This document shows, piece after piece, positions 27,093 to 35,070 of a stretch of 64,000 bases of DNA (position 1 is its first letter; every line of letters starts with the position of its first letter). The notes beneath the pieces were generated by a model, which saw only the letters and a list, made by a program, of their open reading frames with translations, was not told the DNA's origin and did no database searches. The DNA is taken from the NCBI GenBank assembly GCA_049970095.1, contig JBMFNP010000001.1:26101-90100 (forward strand), in the 5' to 3' direction. A program made the position numbers and the translations under genes. This DNA is from SKW197 sp049970095. GTDB lineage: Archaea > Thermoplasmatota > Thermoplasmata > Lutacidiplasmatales > SKW197.

Positions 27093-28946
27093 ATGCAAAA
27101 ATCACATGAGCGCCGCACACAAATCTTCTGGTGCAGCAGGTGCAATGTTCCCATTCTCAGCGAAAAGTGTGGAATTTGTGGCAGCAATGGAAACAAGATT
27201 ATGCTCCACCATGGGAGAGAAATCAGGCCCGGGTTTGAGTACACGCTGAATAAAATCAACCAGATACTTGAAAAAAAGTATGGAGTGAAGGAGGCTTTGA
27301 ATGGAAAACTTGTGCTTCTTCACAAAGTAGCAGGTATTGATAGGACAGAAGAAATAATTGTTGATGGAAAGATTTTTGGTACATTTTCCTACATACCTGA
27401 AGAGAGGGAATTTCAGATTTTTCTGAGAAGTTACGGCGCTGCCTATCTGCGGGGGAAGGGAGCACATAAAAATATAGTAACTGTAAATGAGAAAGCACTG
27501 GAGAGACATCTGAAAAACACATGGATTTTTGCAGAGGAACTACTGGATATTGCAGAGATTTCTCCACATCAGGACATTATTCTCTCCATAGGTAAATACA
27601 CAGGTGTAGGAATCCCTAAATTCCATAGTAGGGAAAAAATTCCAAAAAAGTGCATAAAGGTAAGGGATATTGGGGTCTGTGAATTCCAGGAGAACAACCC
27701 TGATTTTCACACGATAGTAAAGGCAAATGCAGATTATATTGATATTCTTGAAAAAACAGCAATATCGGAAATAAAAAGGACGCTGATGCAACATAAAAAT
27801 ATGAAAATTGCTGTATCTTTCAGCGGAGGTAAAGATAGTGCAGTAGCATTTCATCTTCTCAGCAAAGTGACAAGCCAGTTTGATGTTATTTTCGTGGACA
27901 CAGGTCTTGAATTTCCTGAGACGGTAGAATATGTGAAAAAAATGGCTAAGGGAAAGCCTCTCTTCATTCTGAAACCCGAACACTCATTCTGGGATCTTGT
28001 GGATTCCATGGGACCACCAGCAAAGGATTACAGATGGTGCTGCAAGGTATGCAAGTTAGCACCAGTTGCCAGCCATGTAGGTAAATATGGAGAAATTCTA
28101 ACTGTTGAGGGTAGAAGAAGGGCTGAGTCCTTTGCAAGAGAGAAAATAAATTTGATTGAAAAAAATCCGTTTGTGCCAGGGCAAATACTCGTGAACCCCA
28201 TAAGAAACTGGTGTGCATTTGAGATCTGGCTATACATTCTAAAAGAACATATTCCAGTGAATCCGCTTTACTTCCATGATTTTGAAAGAATTGGGTGCTA
28301 TCTCTGCCCCTCTGCACATGCCTGTGAATTTGATGAGGTTGCCTCTCTCCATCCAGAAATGTATGAGCGCTGGCAGAATTATCTAAAATTTTGGGCTGAA
28401 AAAAATGGAATGGACGAAGATTACTGGAGAAAAGGTTTATGGCGATGGAAAACTCCACCGAGGAAAATCAGGAGAGAGAAAAGCTGGGAGGAGAAAAGAA
28501 ATATTCACATCAAGGAAAGCATCACATGCAATGGAGAATATTTGATTGATGGGAACTTCAATACTGGGTTGAGCCAGATAGAAATCGGAAATGCACTGGG
28601 AATCCTGGGAGAAATGAGATATCTTGAGAGCACTGGCACAATTATGATAAAGCTCAGAAAATCTAGAATTCTATTTTTTGCAAACTCTGATTTCTCTGTA
28701 GTCTCAACTAACCGTGAGGAGGGAAGAAAACTTCTTGTAAAGATTATCCAGCAATTGCTGAGGGGGATGTTCTGCACATCCTGCATGATCTGCAAAAGGG
28801 CATGCCCAGTAGGGTGCATAGATATAAGGGATGGAAAACCAGAGTACAACCTTCAGAAATGCAAAAAATGTGGGCATTGTATTGAGGCGTGTGTTGTGGC
28901 GAGATACTGGGACAAGCGGATTGCACTTGTTTTTTCCCACACATAA
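27093..28946 (+). CDS. PAPS-reductase-like PP-loop protein with zinc ribbon and ferredoxin domains (paralogue B)
   Basis: 617 residues from the ATG at 27093, which has a TATA-like CTATATC about 25-29 nt upstream; the in-frame GTG at 27054 lies before the likely transcript start. The layout follows paralogue A: zinc ribbon (CSRC...CGIC), linker, a poorly conserved PUA-like region (~170-215), PP-loop SFSGGKDSAVAFHLL, DTGLEFPETVEYVKKM, WCCKVCKLAP, CYLCPSA, and a C-terminal pair of cluster motifs (CTSCMICKRAC and CKKCGHCIEAC). In the second cluster the CIEAC tail has Val-Val after it where ferredoxins usually have Pro. Both paralogues keep all catalytic cysteines, so both are probably active. Confidence 0.86.
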   Translation: MQKSHERRTQIFWCSRCNVPILSEKCGICGSNGNKIMLHHGREIRPGFEYTLNKINQILEKKYGVKEALNGKLVLLHKVAGIDRTEEIIVDGKIFGTFSYIPEEREFQIFLRSYGAAYLRGKGAHKNIVTVNEKALERHLKNTWIFAEELLDIAEISPHQDIILSIGKYTGVGIPKFHSREKIPKKCIKVRDIGVCEFQENNPDFHTIVKANADYIDILEKTAISEIKRTLMQHKNMKIAVSFSGGKDSAVAFHLLSKVTSQFDVIFVDTGLEFPETVEYVKKMAKGKPLFILKPEHSFWDLVDSMGPPAKDYRWCCKVCKLAPVASHVGKYGEILTVEGRRRAESFAREKINLIEKNPFVPGQILVNPIRNWCAFEIWLYILKEHIPVNPLYFHDFERIGCYLCPSAHACEFDEVASLHPEMYERWQNYLKFWAEKNGMDEDYWRKGLWRWKTPPRKIRREKSWEEKRNIHIKESITCNGEYLIDGNFNTGLSQIEIGNALGILGEMRYLESTGTIMIKLRKSRILFFANSDFSVVSTNREEGRKLLVKIIQQLLRGMFCTSCMICKRACPVGCIDIRDGKPEYNLQKCKKCGHCIEACVVARYWDKRIALVFSHT

Positions 28947-28948
28947 CT

Positions 28949-29098
28949 CTATATAAGCCTAAAATCTTTCTGTATCAGGATACCGTCGAAGGGTCCCTCC
29001 ATGAGATATGGTGTGACATCATTCTGTGAGTTGAGGACAACCCCGGTATCCAACACCCTCGAATGGGTCAGGGCAATGAGCAATGGCAGTGCCAGCAA
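28949..29098 (-). CDS. Possible 49-residue small protein or gene remnant
   Basis: In the otherwise empty stretch downstream of the amidohydrolase, the minus strand has an open frame from a TTG at 29098 (AGGGA lies about 6 nt before it) to a TAG at 28949-28951. Its end reads RVLDTGVVLNSQNDVTPYL then MEGPFDGILIQKDFRLI, and the codon use looks like real coding sequence. I do not recognise it. It could be a small protein in the amidohydrolase operon (29-nt gap) or the surviving C-terminus of a larger lost gene. The plus strand is also open here, so the call is weak. Confidence 0.3.
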   Translation of the reverse strand: MLALPLLIALTHSRVLDTGVVLNSQNDVTPYLMEGPFDGILIQKDFRLI

Positions 29099-29127
29099 TG
29101 AAATTCCCTGTTACTTTCGAGGGACAT

Positions 29128-30192
29128 CTACAAACTTAATTTTATGTGGTGTTCGCTTCCCCTCACCACAACCTGGTATGCGGGCTCAGAAAGTGGTAAA
29201 TCTAAAATCATAAGGTCTGGTTTCTTTCCTCTATCAAAAGATTCACATTCTCCAAGGAAAAACTTTCTGGGAATATCAACACTCATTTTGAGGAGAGTTT
29301 CTGGAGAAATATAGTGCAATGCCCTATTCTTCCTGTACAATAACTCCATTTCTCTGAAAAGCGAGGGTGTGCTGAACATTGCGTTATCTGTGCCAAGCAT
29401 CACTTCAATACCTGCATCCAGCATTTTGGGCACATCAGGAAAATTTCCAAATAGCAGATTGCTTCTTGGACACACCACAACTGGCACATTTTTTGCCGCA
29501 CAGGCATCAAGGTCTTCCTTCTCTGCCTTGCACATGTGCACCAAGAAATCTGGTTTGAGCGAAAGCACCTTATCAATATCCTCTCTTGAGCGCTCTGAAG
29601 CGTGCAGGGCAAACATCTTGCTTTCTTCCCCTGCCATTCCACTAAGTTTAGAAAGATAATTGTAATCCCAGTCAGAAATAGAACTCATTGCAATCCCATC
29701 TGAGATTTTTAGGAGTTGTTTGGTTTCCTTCTCACTTCCTTCTACAGGTCTGCCAAGTGCTTTTACTTGAATGTTTATGCCCCCAAGTGCCTTTCTAAGG
29801 TTTTTCACACCCTCAATTCCTTCTTCCCTGAAATCCACAAAACATGATGTTGTGCTTTCCATCATTCTTGCAAACTTTTTCATTGCCTCAATTTTTTCAG
29901 CACTCTTTTTTTCCCTCAAAACCCTAAATTTCAACCCATCAGGTGGTGCAACCAGTTCCTCCAGAGTTCCCTTCGGTTCTATCTCTACAACTGCATCTCC
30001 AATATGCGTATGTGCATTCACAAACCTTGGAAGCACAATACCCACATAATCTTCAGACGGAGATATCCCACTATTTATCTCTAAAATCTCATTTTCCTTT
30101 ATTCTTATGTATCCCCTGAAAAATTTTCCGCTGCCAGAATATATCATTCCCCCTATTGTCAATGCTCTTGGTGTTTTTTGAGGCATCAGCAT
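29128..30192 (-). CDS. Amidohydrolase-superfamily metal-dependent deaminase/hydrolase
   Basis: 354 residues. Metal ligands are visible as NAHTHIGD (HxH near 63-66), ALHASE (~190), and LGTDNAMFSTPS (~260, the metal-binding Asp). VVCPRSNLLFG is typical of the cytosine/guanine deaminase and N-ethylammeline-hydrolase branch. The beta-sandwich subdomain comes from both ends (GGMIYSGSGKFFRGYI and KKPDLMILDLP). Substrates in this branch are purines, pyrimidines and related ring amines; which one applies here is open. It is shorter than most members (about 400-440). It diverges from the geranylgeranyl reductase gene 46 nt away. Confidence 0.82.
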   Translation of the reverse strand: MLMPQKTPRALTIGGMIYSGSGKFFRGYIRIKENEILEINSGISPSEDYVGIVLPRFVNAHTHIGDAVVEIEPKGTLEELVAPPDGLKFRVLREKKSAEKIEAMKKFARMMESTTSCFVDFREEGIEGVKNLRKALGGINIQVKALGRPVEGSEKETKQLLKISDGIAMSSISDWDYNYLSKLSGMAGEESKMFALHASERSREDIDKVLSLKPDFLVHMCKAEKEDLDACAAKNVPVVVCPRSNLLFGNFPDVPKMLDAGIEVMLGTDNAMFSTPSLFREMELLYRKNRALHYISPETLLKMSVDIPRKFFLGECESFDRGKKPDLMILDLPLSEPAYQVVVRGSEHHIKLSL

Positions 30193-30238
30193 CTATAACC
30201 ACCACAACATAAAAATATTTCTCCCTGTATTCCCACAC

Positions 30239-31411
30239 ATGCAAGACCCAGATTACGATGCAATCATAGTGGGTGGGGGACCTGCAGGCCTAACGCTTGG
30301 CAGGGAACTCGGTAAAAAATTTCGTGTTCTGGTTGTTGAGGAACATAAAAAGGTGGGCTTGCCTGTACAATGTGCGGGGCTAGTTTCTTCAAGGGTGCTG
30401 GAACTCACAAGATTATGGGAGTGTGTGGTTGCAAAGCACAGGGGTGCAATTCTCTATTCCCCATCTGGTAATGCATTCGCATTTTCTGCCTATACAATTA
30501 AGGCATATGCAATTGATCGTGAAAAATTTGACGAAAAACTCGCTGAAAAGTGCAAAAGATATGCGAAGGTTGTTACTGGTATGAAATTTCTTGGTGCAAA
30601 ATATGAAGAGGGTGGAGTTGTAGTAACTGTTTCTGGGAATGGAACAGAAAAAAAACTCAAAACCAGGTTGTTAGTGGGTGCGGATGGTGTGGTAAGCAGT
30701 GTCCGAAGAGCCTTTGGGTTTGAGGAGCCAGAAGAATATATTTCTACATATGGCATGGAAGTGAAAAATTTCGGGGTTGAAAGTGTGGAAATTTACACAG
30801 GCAGAGCATATGCACCAGGATTTTTTGGATGGGCAATTCCATGTGGTGATTTTGTGCGGCTCGGGGTAGGAAGTGCTCAGGGCCATGCAAAATTATGCTT
30901 TGACAGGTTGGTGAATGTAATTCAGCAGAGAAAAAATATTAAAATTGAGGGATTGAGGACAATCACAGGTGCAATTCCAATTGGACTTTATTCTTCGTTT
31001 ACGAGAGACCATGTGGTGCTCGTGGGTGATGCTGCAGCCCATGTAAAGCCTGTGAGTGGGGGTGGAATTTACCTTGGAATTTCGGGTGCACTCATATGTG
31101 CAGATGTGGTTGGGAGGTCACTTGCTGAGAACAATTTGAGTGGAAAAAATCTAGCAGAGTATACAAAGAGGTTCAATGCCACTTTTAAGAAAGAAATTAA
31201 ATTTGGATTAAGGGCAAGGAAGTTTTTGCGGAATATCTCAGATTCAACAATTGAGAAGGCGGTAGAGATGCTAAGTTCATGTGAAAGTGCAAAAGAGGTA
31301 ATTGCAAAGTACGGAGATATAGACTATCCCTCACTTCTTCTTAAGCCGATGCTTAAAAAGTGCCCTCAGCTGATAAAACTTACCCTTCCATCTATAGGTG
31401 ATATGCTCTAG
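30239..31411 (+). CDS. Geranylgeranyl-reductase-family FAD protein
   Basis: 390 residues. The FAD-binding fold opens with AIIVGGGPAGLTLGRELG, followed by GLPVQCAGLVS, the LLVGADGVVSSVRRAFG motif, YAPGFFGWAIPCGDFVRLGVG (the PxxYxWxFP-like cavity motif, split here across 20 residues), and LVGDAAAHVKPVSGGGIYLG. Archaeal members saturate the geranylgeranyl chains of membrane lipids (digeranylgeranylglycerophospholipid reductase), which is the most likely role. The start at 30239 has an A/T-rich stretch (AAAAATATTTC) about 25 nt upstream. Its last 81 nt overlap, on the opposite strand, the end of a membrane-protein gene. It ends in TAG. Confidence 0.87.
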   Translation: MQDPDYDAIIVGGGPAGLTLGRELGKKFRVLVVEEHKKVGLPVQCAGLVSSRVLELTRLWECVVAKHRGAILYSPSGNAFAFSAYTIKAYAIDREKFDEKLAEKCKRYAKVVTGMKFLGAKYEEGGVVVTVSGNGTEKKLKTRLLVGADGVVSSVRRAFGFEEPEEYISTYGMEVKNFGVESVEIYTGRAYAPGFFGWAIPCGDFVRLGVGSAQGHAKLCFDRLVNVIQQRKNIKIEGLRTITGAIPIGLYSSFTRDHVVLVGDAAAHVKPVSGGGIYLGISGALICADVVGRSLAENNLSGKNLAEYTKRFNATFKKEIKFGLRARKFLRNISDSTIEKAVEMLSSCESAKEVIAKYGDIDYPSLLLKPMLKKCPQLIKLTLPSIGDML

Positions 31412-32143
31412 CCATGGAAACATTCCTCGGGTCTCGTTGAGATAATACATGACTGAAAGTGTGCCAGTGGCGCCCGCAAGGACAATAAGCACAAAGAACG
31501 GAATCAAATTCGGTCCTGAGGAAACAGAAAATGAAGTATCTGGCAAAATTCCATCAACCCCCAGTCGTGTAATATTCACACCACCATGTGCACTCATATC
31601 AAAGTCAGAAACATTGGTGGTTGCAGACTTCCACTCCTCATTTGTAAAACATCCTCTTGATTTTAAAATATGTAAATTGCCCAGTGGGTCATAGAATGTG
31701 AGTGTAAATCTGACAAAATATGTGCCCTCTGGGGTATTCTTCTGTGTGGCAATTCCCAGTGTTGCATAGTATTGGTTGTATGGCTGATTTGCATAAATGC
31801 GCCAATCGCTCCAGCTCAAAGTTGCTAATAGTTCATCAGATATCCGGAAACGCGGAGGATTCGTAAATTTGCTGTCCACATACCTCCCACTTTCAATTGT
31901 CGCATAGAAATAGATTTCAATTTGAAGGGTGATGTTATAAACTGGTGTTGAGTAGTAGTTCCGTATTGTGAAGTTTAGAATTCCAGATTCGCCAGGCTTT
32001 ATGACGGGTGTGGTGAAGTTGCCAAACAATTTGTTAACATTGCCTGGATTTGTATAATCCACACCAGAGGTTACAGTGTTAGGGGGTGCAAAGGCAACAA
32101 TGGATAAGAGCATTGCACACACAAATACCGTACTTATTCGCAT
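31331..32143 (-). CDS. Membrane-anchored exported protein with an Ig-like (CARDB/S-layer-type) domain
   Basis: 270 residues from the ATG at 32143, giving the signal peptide MRISTVFVCAMLLSIVAFA. A longer start at 32188 would lie close to or before the expected transcript start, because a TATA-like ATATAAATT is centred near 32200. The exported region (KPGESGILNFTIRNYYSTPV, sequons NFT, NIT, NVS) resembles the conserved domain of archaeal S-layer/COG1361-like proteins. A second membrane segment (~205-228, LIPFFVLIVLAGATGTLSVM) is followed by a basic cytosolic tail ending HRLKKK. The 3' 81 nt are antisense to the geranylgeranyl reductase. The function is unknown. Confidence 0.72.
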   Translation of the reverse strand: MRISTVFVCAMLLSIVAFAPPNTVTSGVDYTNPGNVNKLFGNFTTPVIKPGESGILNFTIRNYYSTPVYNITLQIEIYFYATIESGRYVDSKFTNPPRFRISDELLATLSWSDWRIYANQPYNQYYATLGIATQKNTPEGTYFVRFTLTFYDPLGNLHILKSRGCFTNEEWKSATTNVSDFDMSAHGGVNITRLGVDGILPDTSFSVSSGPNLIPFFVLIVLAGATGTLSVMYYLNETRGMFPWLEHITYRWKGKFYQLRALFKHRLKKK

Positions 32144-32242
32144 TCTGCTGTAAATTACGGAGGAGGTATTTGAAACTTTACCTGGCATTCACTCCCAAAA
32201 ATTTATATTCGGGAAGGAAATAGTGGTAAGCGAGGTCAGAAC

Positions 32243-33301
32243 ATGGTGGATATTGATGATGTAGCAGAGATGAGGCGGATTGATAAAAGCGGATTGCTTA
32301 CCCTCACAGAGCATTTCCCAGAACAGTTGGAAGAGGCGGGAAATATTGCAAGGAAGGCGCTCCAGGATTTCAATTTTAGGCCAAAAAATATTGTAATCTG
32401 CGGAATGGGGGGTTCAGCAATAGGGGGGGATATTGTAGCCACATGGGCTCTTGATAAGGCAGAGATTCCGATTTTTGTGGTGAGGGATTACTTTATTCCA
32501 GCATTCTCAGATGAACACACCCTCGTCATTGCTGCCAGTTATTCTGGGAATACGGAAGAGACGATTTCAGCGTTCAATGATGCGCTGGCGAAGAGAGCAA
32601 AAATCGTAAGTATTTCCTCTGGTGGAATTCTGGAAAAAATCTCAGTTGCCAATGGGGTGCCTCACATAAAAATTCCATCTGGAATGCCTCCAAGGGGTGC
32701 AACTGCATACATGCTTGTTCCACAACTCCTTGTTCTGGGTGCGGTGGCTAATCTGGATGTTGAAAGAGAACTTGAGGAAAGTATAGATGTGTGCAGAAGA
32801 GAGAGAGAAAATTTGAAGGCAGACACACCATTAGAGATAAATCTGTCAAAGAGGATTGCAAAGAAACTCATTGGATCAATTCCTAACATATTTGGAATGG
32901 GAATATCTGCGCCCATCGCAAAGAGATGGAGGACACAATTAAATGAGAACTCAAAGATAATTGCAAGGGAAGATGTGTTCCCGGAGATGAATCACAATGA
33001 CACTGTTGGATGGAGTGGTGACCCGAAACCAGAGAGATTCACAGCAGTGCTACTCCGCCATAAACAGGAATTTGAGCGAAATAGGATGCGCATTGAACTC
33101 ACAAAGAATCTTGTGTTGAACAGGGCAAAAGAAATTATTGAGGTATGGGGGGAAGGGGAGACAGACCTCTCAAAGATGCTCTCGCTTATGTATGTAGGTG
33201 ACTTTGTAAGCATATATATCGCGATGCTGAGAGATATTGACCCAACTCCTGTTCCTGTAATAGAAAACCTCAAAAAACTTTTGGCAGAAAAAAAGGAGTG
33301 A
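32243..33301 (+). CDS. Bifunctional phosphoglucose/phosphomannose isomerase
   Basis: 352 residues, the length of the archaeal bifunctional PGI/PMI. The SIS domain shows ICGMGGSAIGGDIV (~51-64) and VIAASYSGNTEETISAF (~96-112), the sugar-phosphate-binding serines and threonine. The C-terminal half has AREDVFPEMNHNDTVGW, with the catalytic Glu and His. It interconverts fructose-6-phosphate with glucose-6-phosphate and mannose-6-phosphate, linking gluconeogenesis to glycan precursors. It stands divergent from the anchored exported protein, 99 nt away, with a separate start at 32243. Confidence 0.93.
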   Translation: MVDIDDVAEMRRIDKSGLLTLTEHFPEQLEEAGNIARKALQDFNFRPKNIVICGMGGSAIGGDIVATWALDKAEIPIFVVRDYFIPAFSDEHTLVIAASYSGNTEETISAFNDALAKRAKIVSISSGGILEKISVANGVPHIKIPSGMPPRGATAYMLVPQLLVLGAVANLDVERELEESIDVCRRERENLKADTPLEINLSKRIAKKLIGSIPNIFGMGISAPIAKRWRTQLNENSKIIAREDVFPEMNHNDTVGWSGDPKPERFTAVLLRHKQEFERNRMRIELTKNLVLNRAKEIIEVWGEGETDLSKMLSLMYVGDFVSIYIAMLRDIDPTPVPVIENLKKLLAEKKE

Positions 33302-33359
33302 ACCCCCTGCTGCAATTACAGAAATAAGAGGTGCAGGTTGTAAGGTGGAAGAAGTGAGT

Positions 33360-33479
33360 GGGAAACCCTAACTTTGGTTTCTAATAATCTCAGCCAGGAA
33401 ACCGAGAGCCTGCCAGATAGTAATGGTAAGACCTAAGTCCAAAATTTTGAATTTTCAAACAAAACTTATGTTTCTCGGT
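33360..33479 (+). repeat. Dispersed repeat, copy 1 (about 120 bp)
   Basis: This stretch is nearly identical, in reverse orientation, to 55791-55922. Shared landmarks in order are GGGAAACC, TAACTTTGGTT, TCTAATAATCTCAGCC, AGGAAACCGAGAGCCTGCC, AGATAGTAATGGTAAGACC, and TTTTCAAACAAAACTT. Apart from an 11-bp gap (the sequence GATGAGATTTA is present only in copy 2) I count about four differences. The two ends are imperfect inverted repeats of each other (roughly 13 of 18 positions), so a small mobile element is possible. It encodes no obvious protein. Confidence 0.7.
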
Positions 33480-33760
33480 GCTGGCAAGGGGGTTTCTGGG
33501 AATTGCCAGGCATATGACAGCGTGGGTGGGAACTACTGGTATTACGGTACAGGTACAGCAAAGGAAGGAAACTACTGGAGCAACTGGGATGGGAGTGGGT
33601 GGGGCACATCAAGTGCATATCCAATAGATGGGGTGCAGGTGCAAGCGATTACTATCCGCTATCAGATCCAGTAGTAAGCGAATTTTCTGGGATAACCGCA
33701 ATTGCATTTTGCATTGGAATCCTAATGATTGCGATGGCACGAAAACGGAAAAAGAGGTAA
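33480..33760 (+). pseudogene. Remnant C-terminus of a beta-helix/NosD-type surface protein
   Basis: The reading frame opens just after repeat copy 1 and encodes SVGGNYWYYGTGTAKEGNYW then SNWDGSGWGTSSAYPIDG, the repeating NYW pattern of archaeal right-handed beta-helix surface proteins. At the GGGG run 33630-33633 the frame shifts. The next frame continues GAGASDYYPLSDPVVSEFSG, a membrane segment (ITAIAFCIGILMIAMA) and the basic anchor tail RKRKKR, then TAA at 33758. One extra G would restore a continuous C-terminus. No 5' part exists, because the repeat replaces it, so this is a broken gene rather than only a frameshift. Confidence 0.7.
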
Positions 33761-33888
33761 AACAGATTTTATTTTTTCATTTTTGTTTTTTGGGGTTAAT
33801 GTTTTATTCCATAACTTCAATATATGAGCGCTATTTTCTGTTTGGGGATGGGAGAATTGTTAAATATTGGATATAGTTAAAACATCGT

Positions 33889-35070
33889 ATGCGAAAAGAT
33901 AGATTGGTGCTCGGGCTCTCAATGAATATTATCCTGCTTGGAATTGTGAGTTTTCTCACTGACATGAGTACTGAGATGATTGTGCCCCTACTTCCATTTT
34001 TTCTGGTAGGGCTTGGGGCAACATACTGGTTAATTGGAGTGATCGAGGGTGTGGCAGAGAGCATTAGCAGTTTTCTTAAACTTGCGTTTGGAATTTACTC
34101 GGATAAGCTCAGAAAAAAGAAGGCATTTGTTATTTCTGGCTATTCAATAAGCAATCTTGTAAAACCCCTTCTTGCCCTTGCAACCTCACCCATGCATGTG
34201 CTTGCCATCAAGGTGACTGACCGTATAGGAAAAGGAATAAGAACAACACCTAGAGATGCCCTCATTGCAGATGCATCCAAGGCGCAAGATAGAGGAAAGG
34301 CGTTTGGGCTGCACAGGGCACTTGATACCAGCGGTGCAGTAGTGGGTCCACTCATCGCCCTGATTGTGCTTATTGCCTTCGGGTGTGCTGGTACTCTCAA
34401 TAACATAGGTATCTACCGTGTGATTTTTGCGATTTCCGCAATACCAGGCATTGCTGCAATCCTTGTGCTTTCTTTTGTGAAAGAAAGTAAAAAAATTACA
34501 AGAAAAAAATACACTCTCTCGCTCTCAAAGTTTCCGAAAAATTTCAGAATTTTTGTGGTTGGCGTGGGAATATTCTCACTTGGAAATTTTAGCATTGCAT
34601 TTTTCCTTCTGCGCTCGGAGCAAATACTCTCCATCGGGATCTGTGGAGATGTGGCACTCTATGTATTTATGAACCTCACATATGCCCTTTTATCCTTTCC
34701 ATTTGGATTGGTTGCTGACAGAATTGGAAGAAAAAATATTCTGCTATCTGGCTTCATGATATTTTCTATAGTGATGCTTCTGTTTGCATTTGCAAATTCT
34801 CTGGCTGTTATCATTCTCGGTTTTCTGCTCTTTGGAGTTTTCATGGCAATGACAGATGGAGTGATAAGGGCAATGGGTTCCGTGATGGTCCCACAGGATG
34901 TGTGTGGCTCTGCGCTTGGCATCATTAACCTCATTACAAGTATCACCATCTTCCCTGCGAATTTCATTGCAGGCATTCTCTGGGATGCGTTCGGCTCATG
35001 CTTTGCGTTCCTGCTTAGTGCTTCTCTTGGAATTATTGCCTCGCTCCTTATCGGGCTTTTTGTGCGGTGA
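33889..35070 (+). CDS. MFS transporter (12 membrane segments)
   Basis: 393 residues with about twelve hydrophobic helices. Major-facilitator signatures are the loop 2-3 motif near SDKLRKKKAFVISGY, GKGIRTTPRDALIADA in the loop after helix 4 (characteristic of one branch of efflux-type MFS proteins), and GLVADRIGRKNILLSGF in the second half. Substrate cannot be predicted. A TATA-like TTAAATATTG stretch lies about 25-30 nt before the ATG. The last helix-coding 75 nt run antisense to the tail of the MMPL gene. Confidence 0.87.
   Translation: MRKDRLVLGLSMNIILLGIVSFLTDMSTEMIVPLLPFFLVGLGATYWLIGVIEGVAESISSFLKLAFGIYSDKLRKKKAFVISGYSISNLVKPLLALATSPMHVLAIKVTDRIGKGIRTTPRDALIADASKAQDRGKAFGLHRALDTSGAVVGPLIALIVLIAFGCAGTLNNIGIYRVIFAISAIPGIAAILVLSFVKESKKITRKKYTLSLSKFPKNFRIFVVGVGIFSLGNFSIAFFLLRSEQILSIGICGDVALYVFMNLTYALLSFPFGLVADRIGRKNILLSGFMIFSIVMLLFAFANSLAVIILGFLLFGVFMAMTDGVIRAMGSVMVPQDVCGSALGIINLITSITIFPANFIAGILWDAFGSCFAFLLSASLGIIASLLIGLFVR

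Noticed and set aside
28947..29127. SRP RNA or RNase P RNA in the intergenic stretch
   Set aside because: I looked for the conserved GNAR/GGAA SRP loops and for RNase P core motifs and found neither; a short protein frame explains the composition better.
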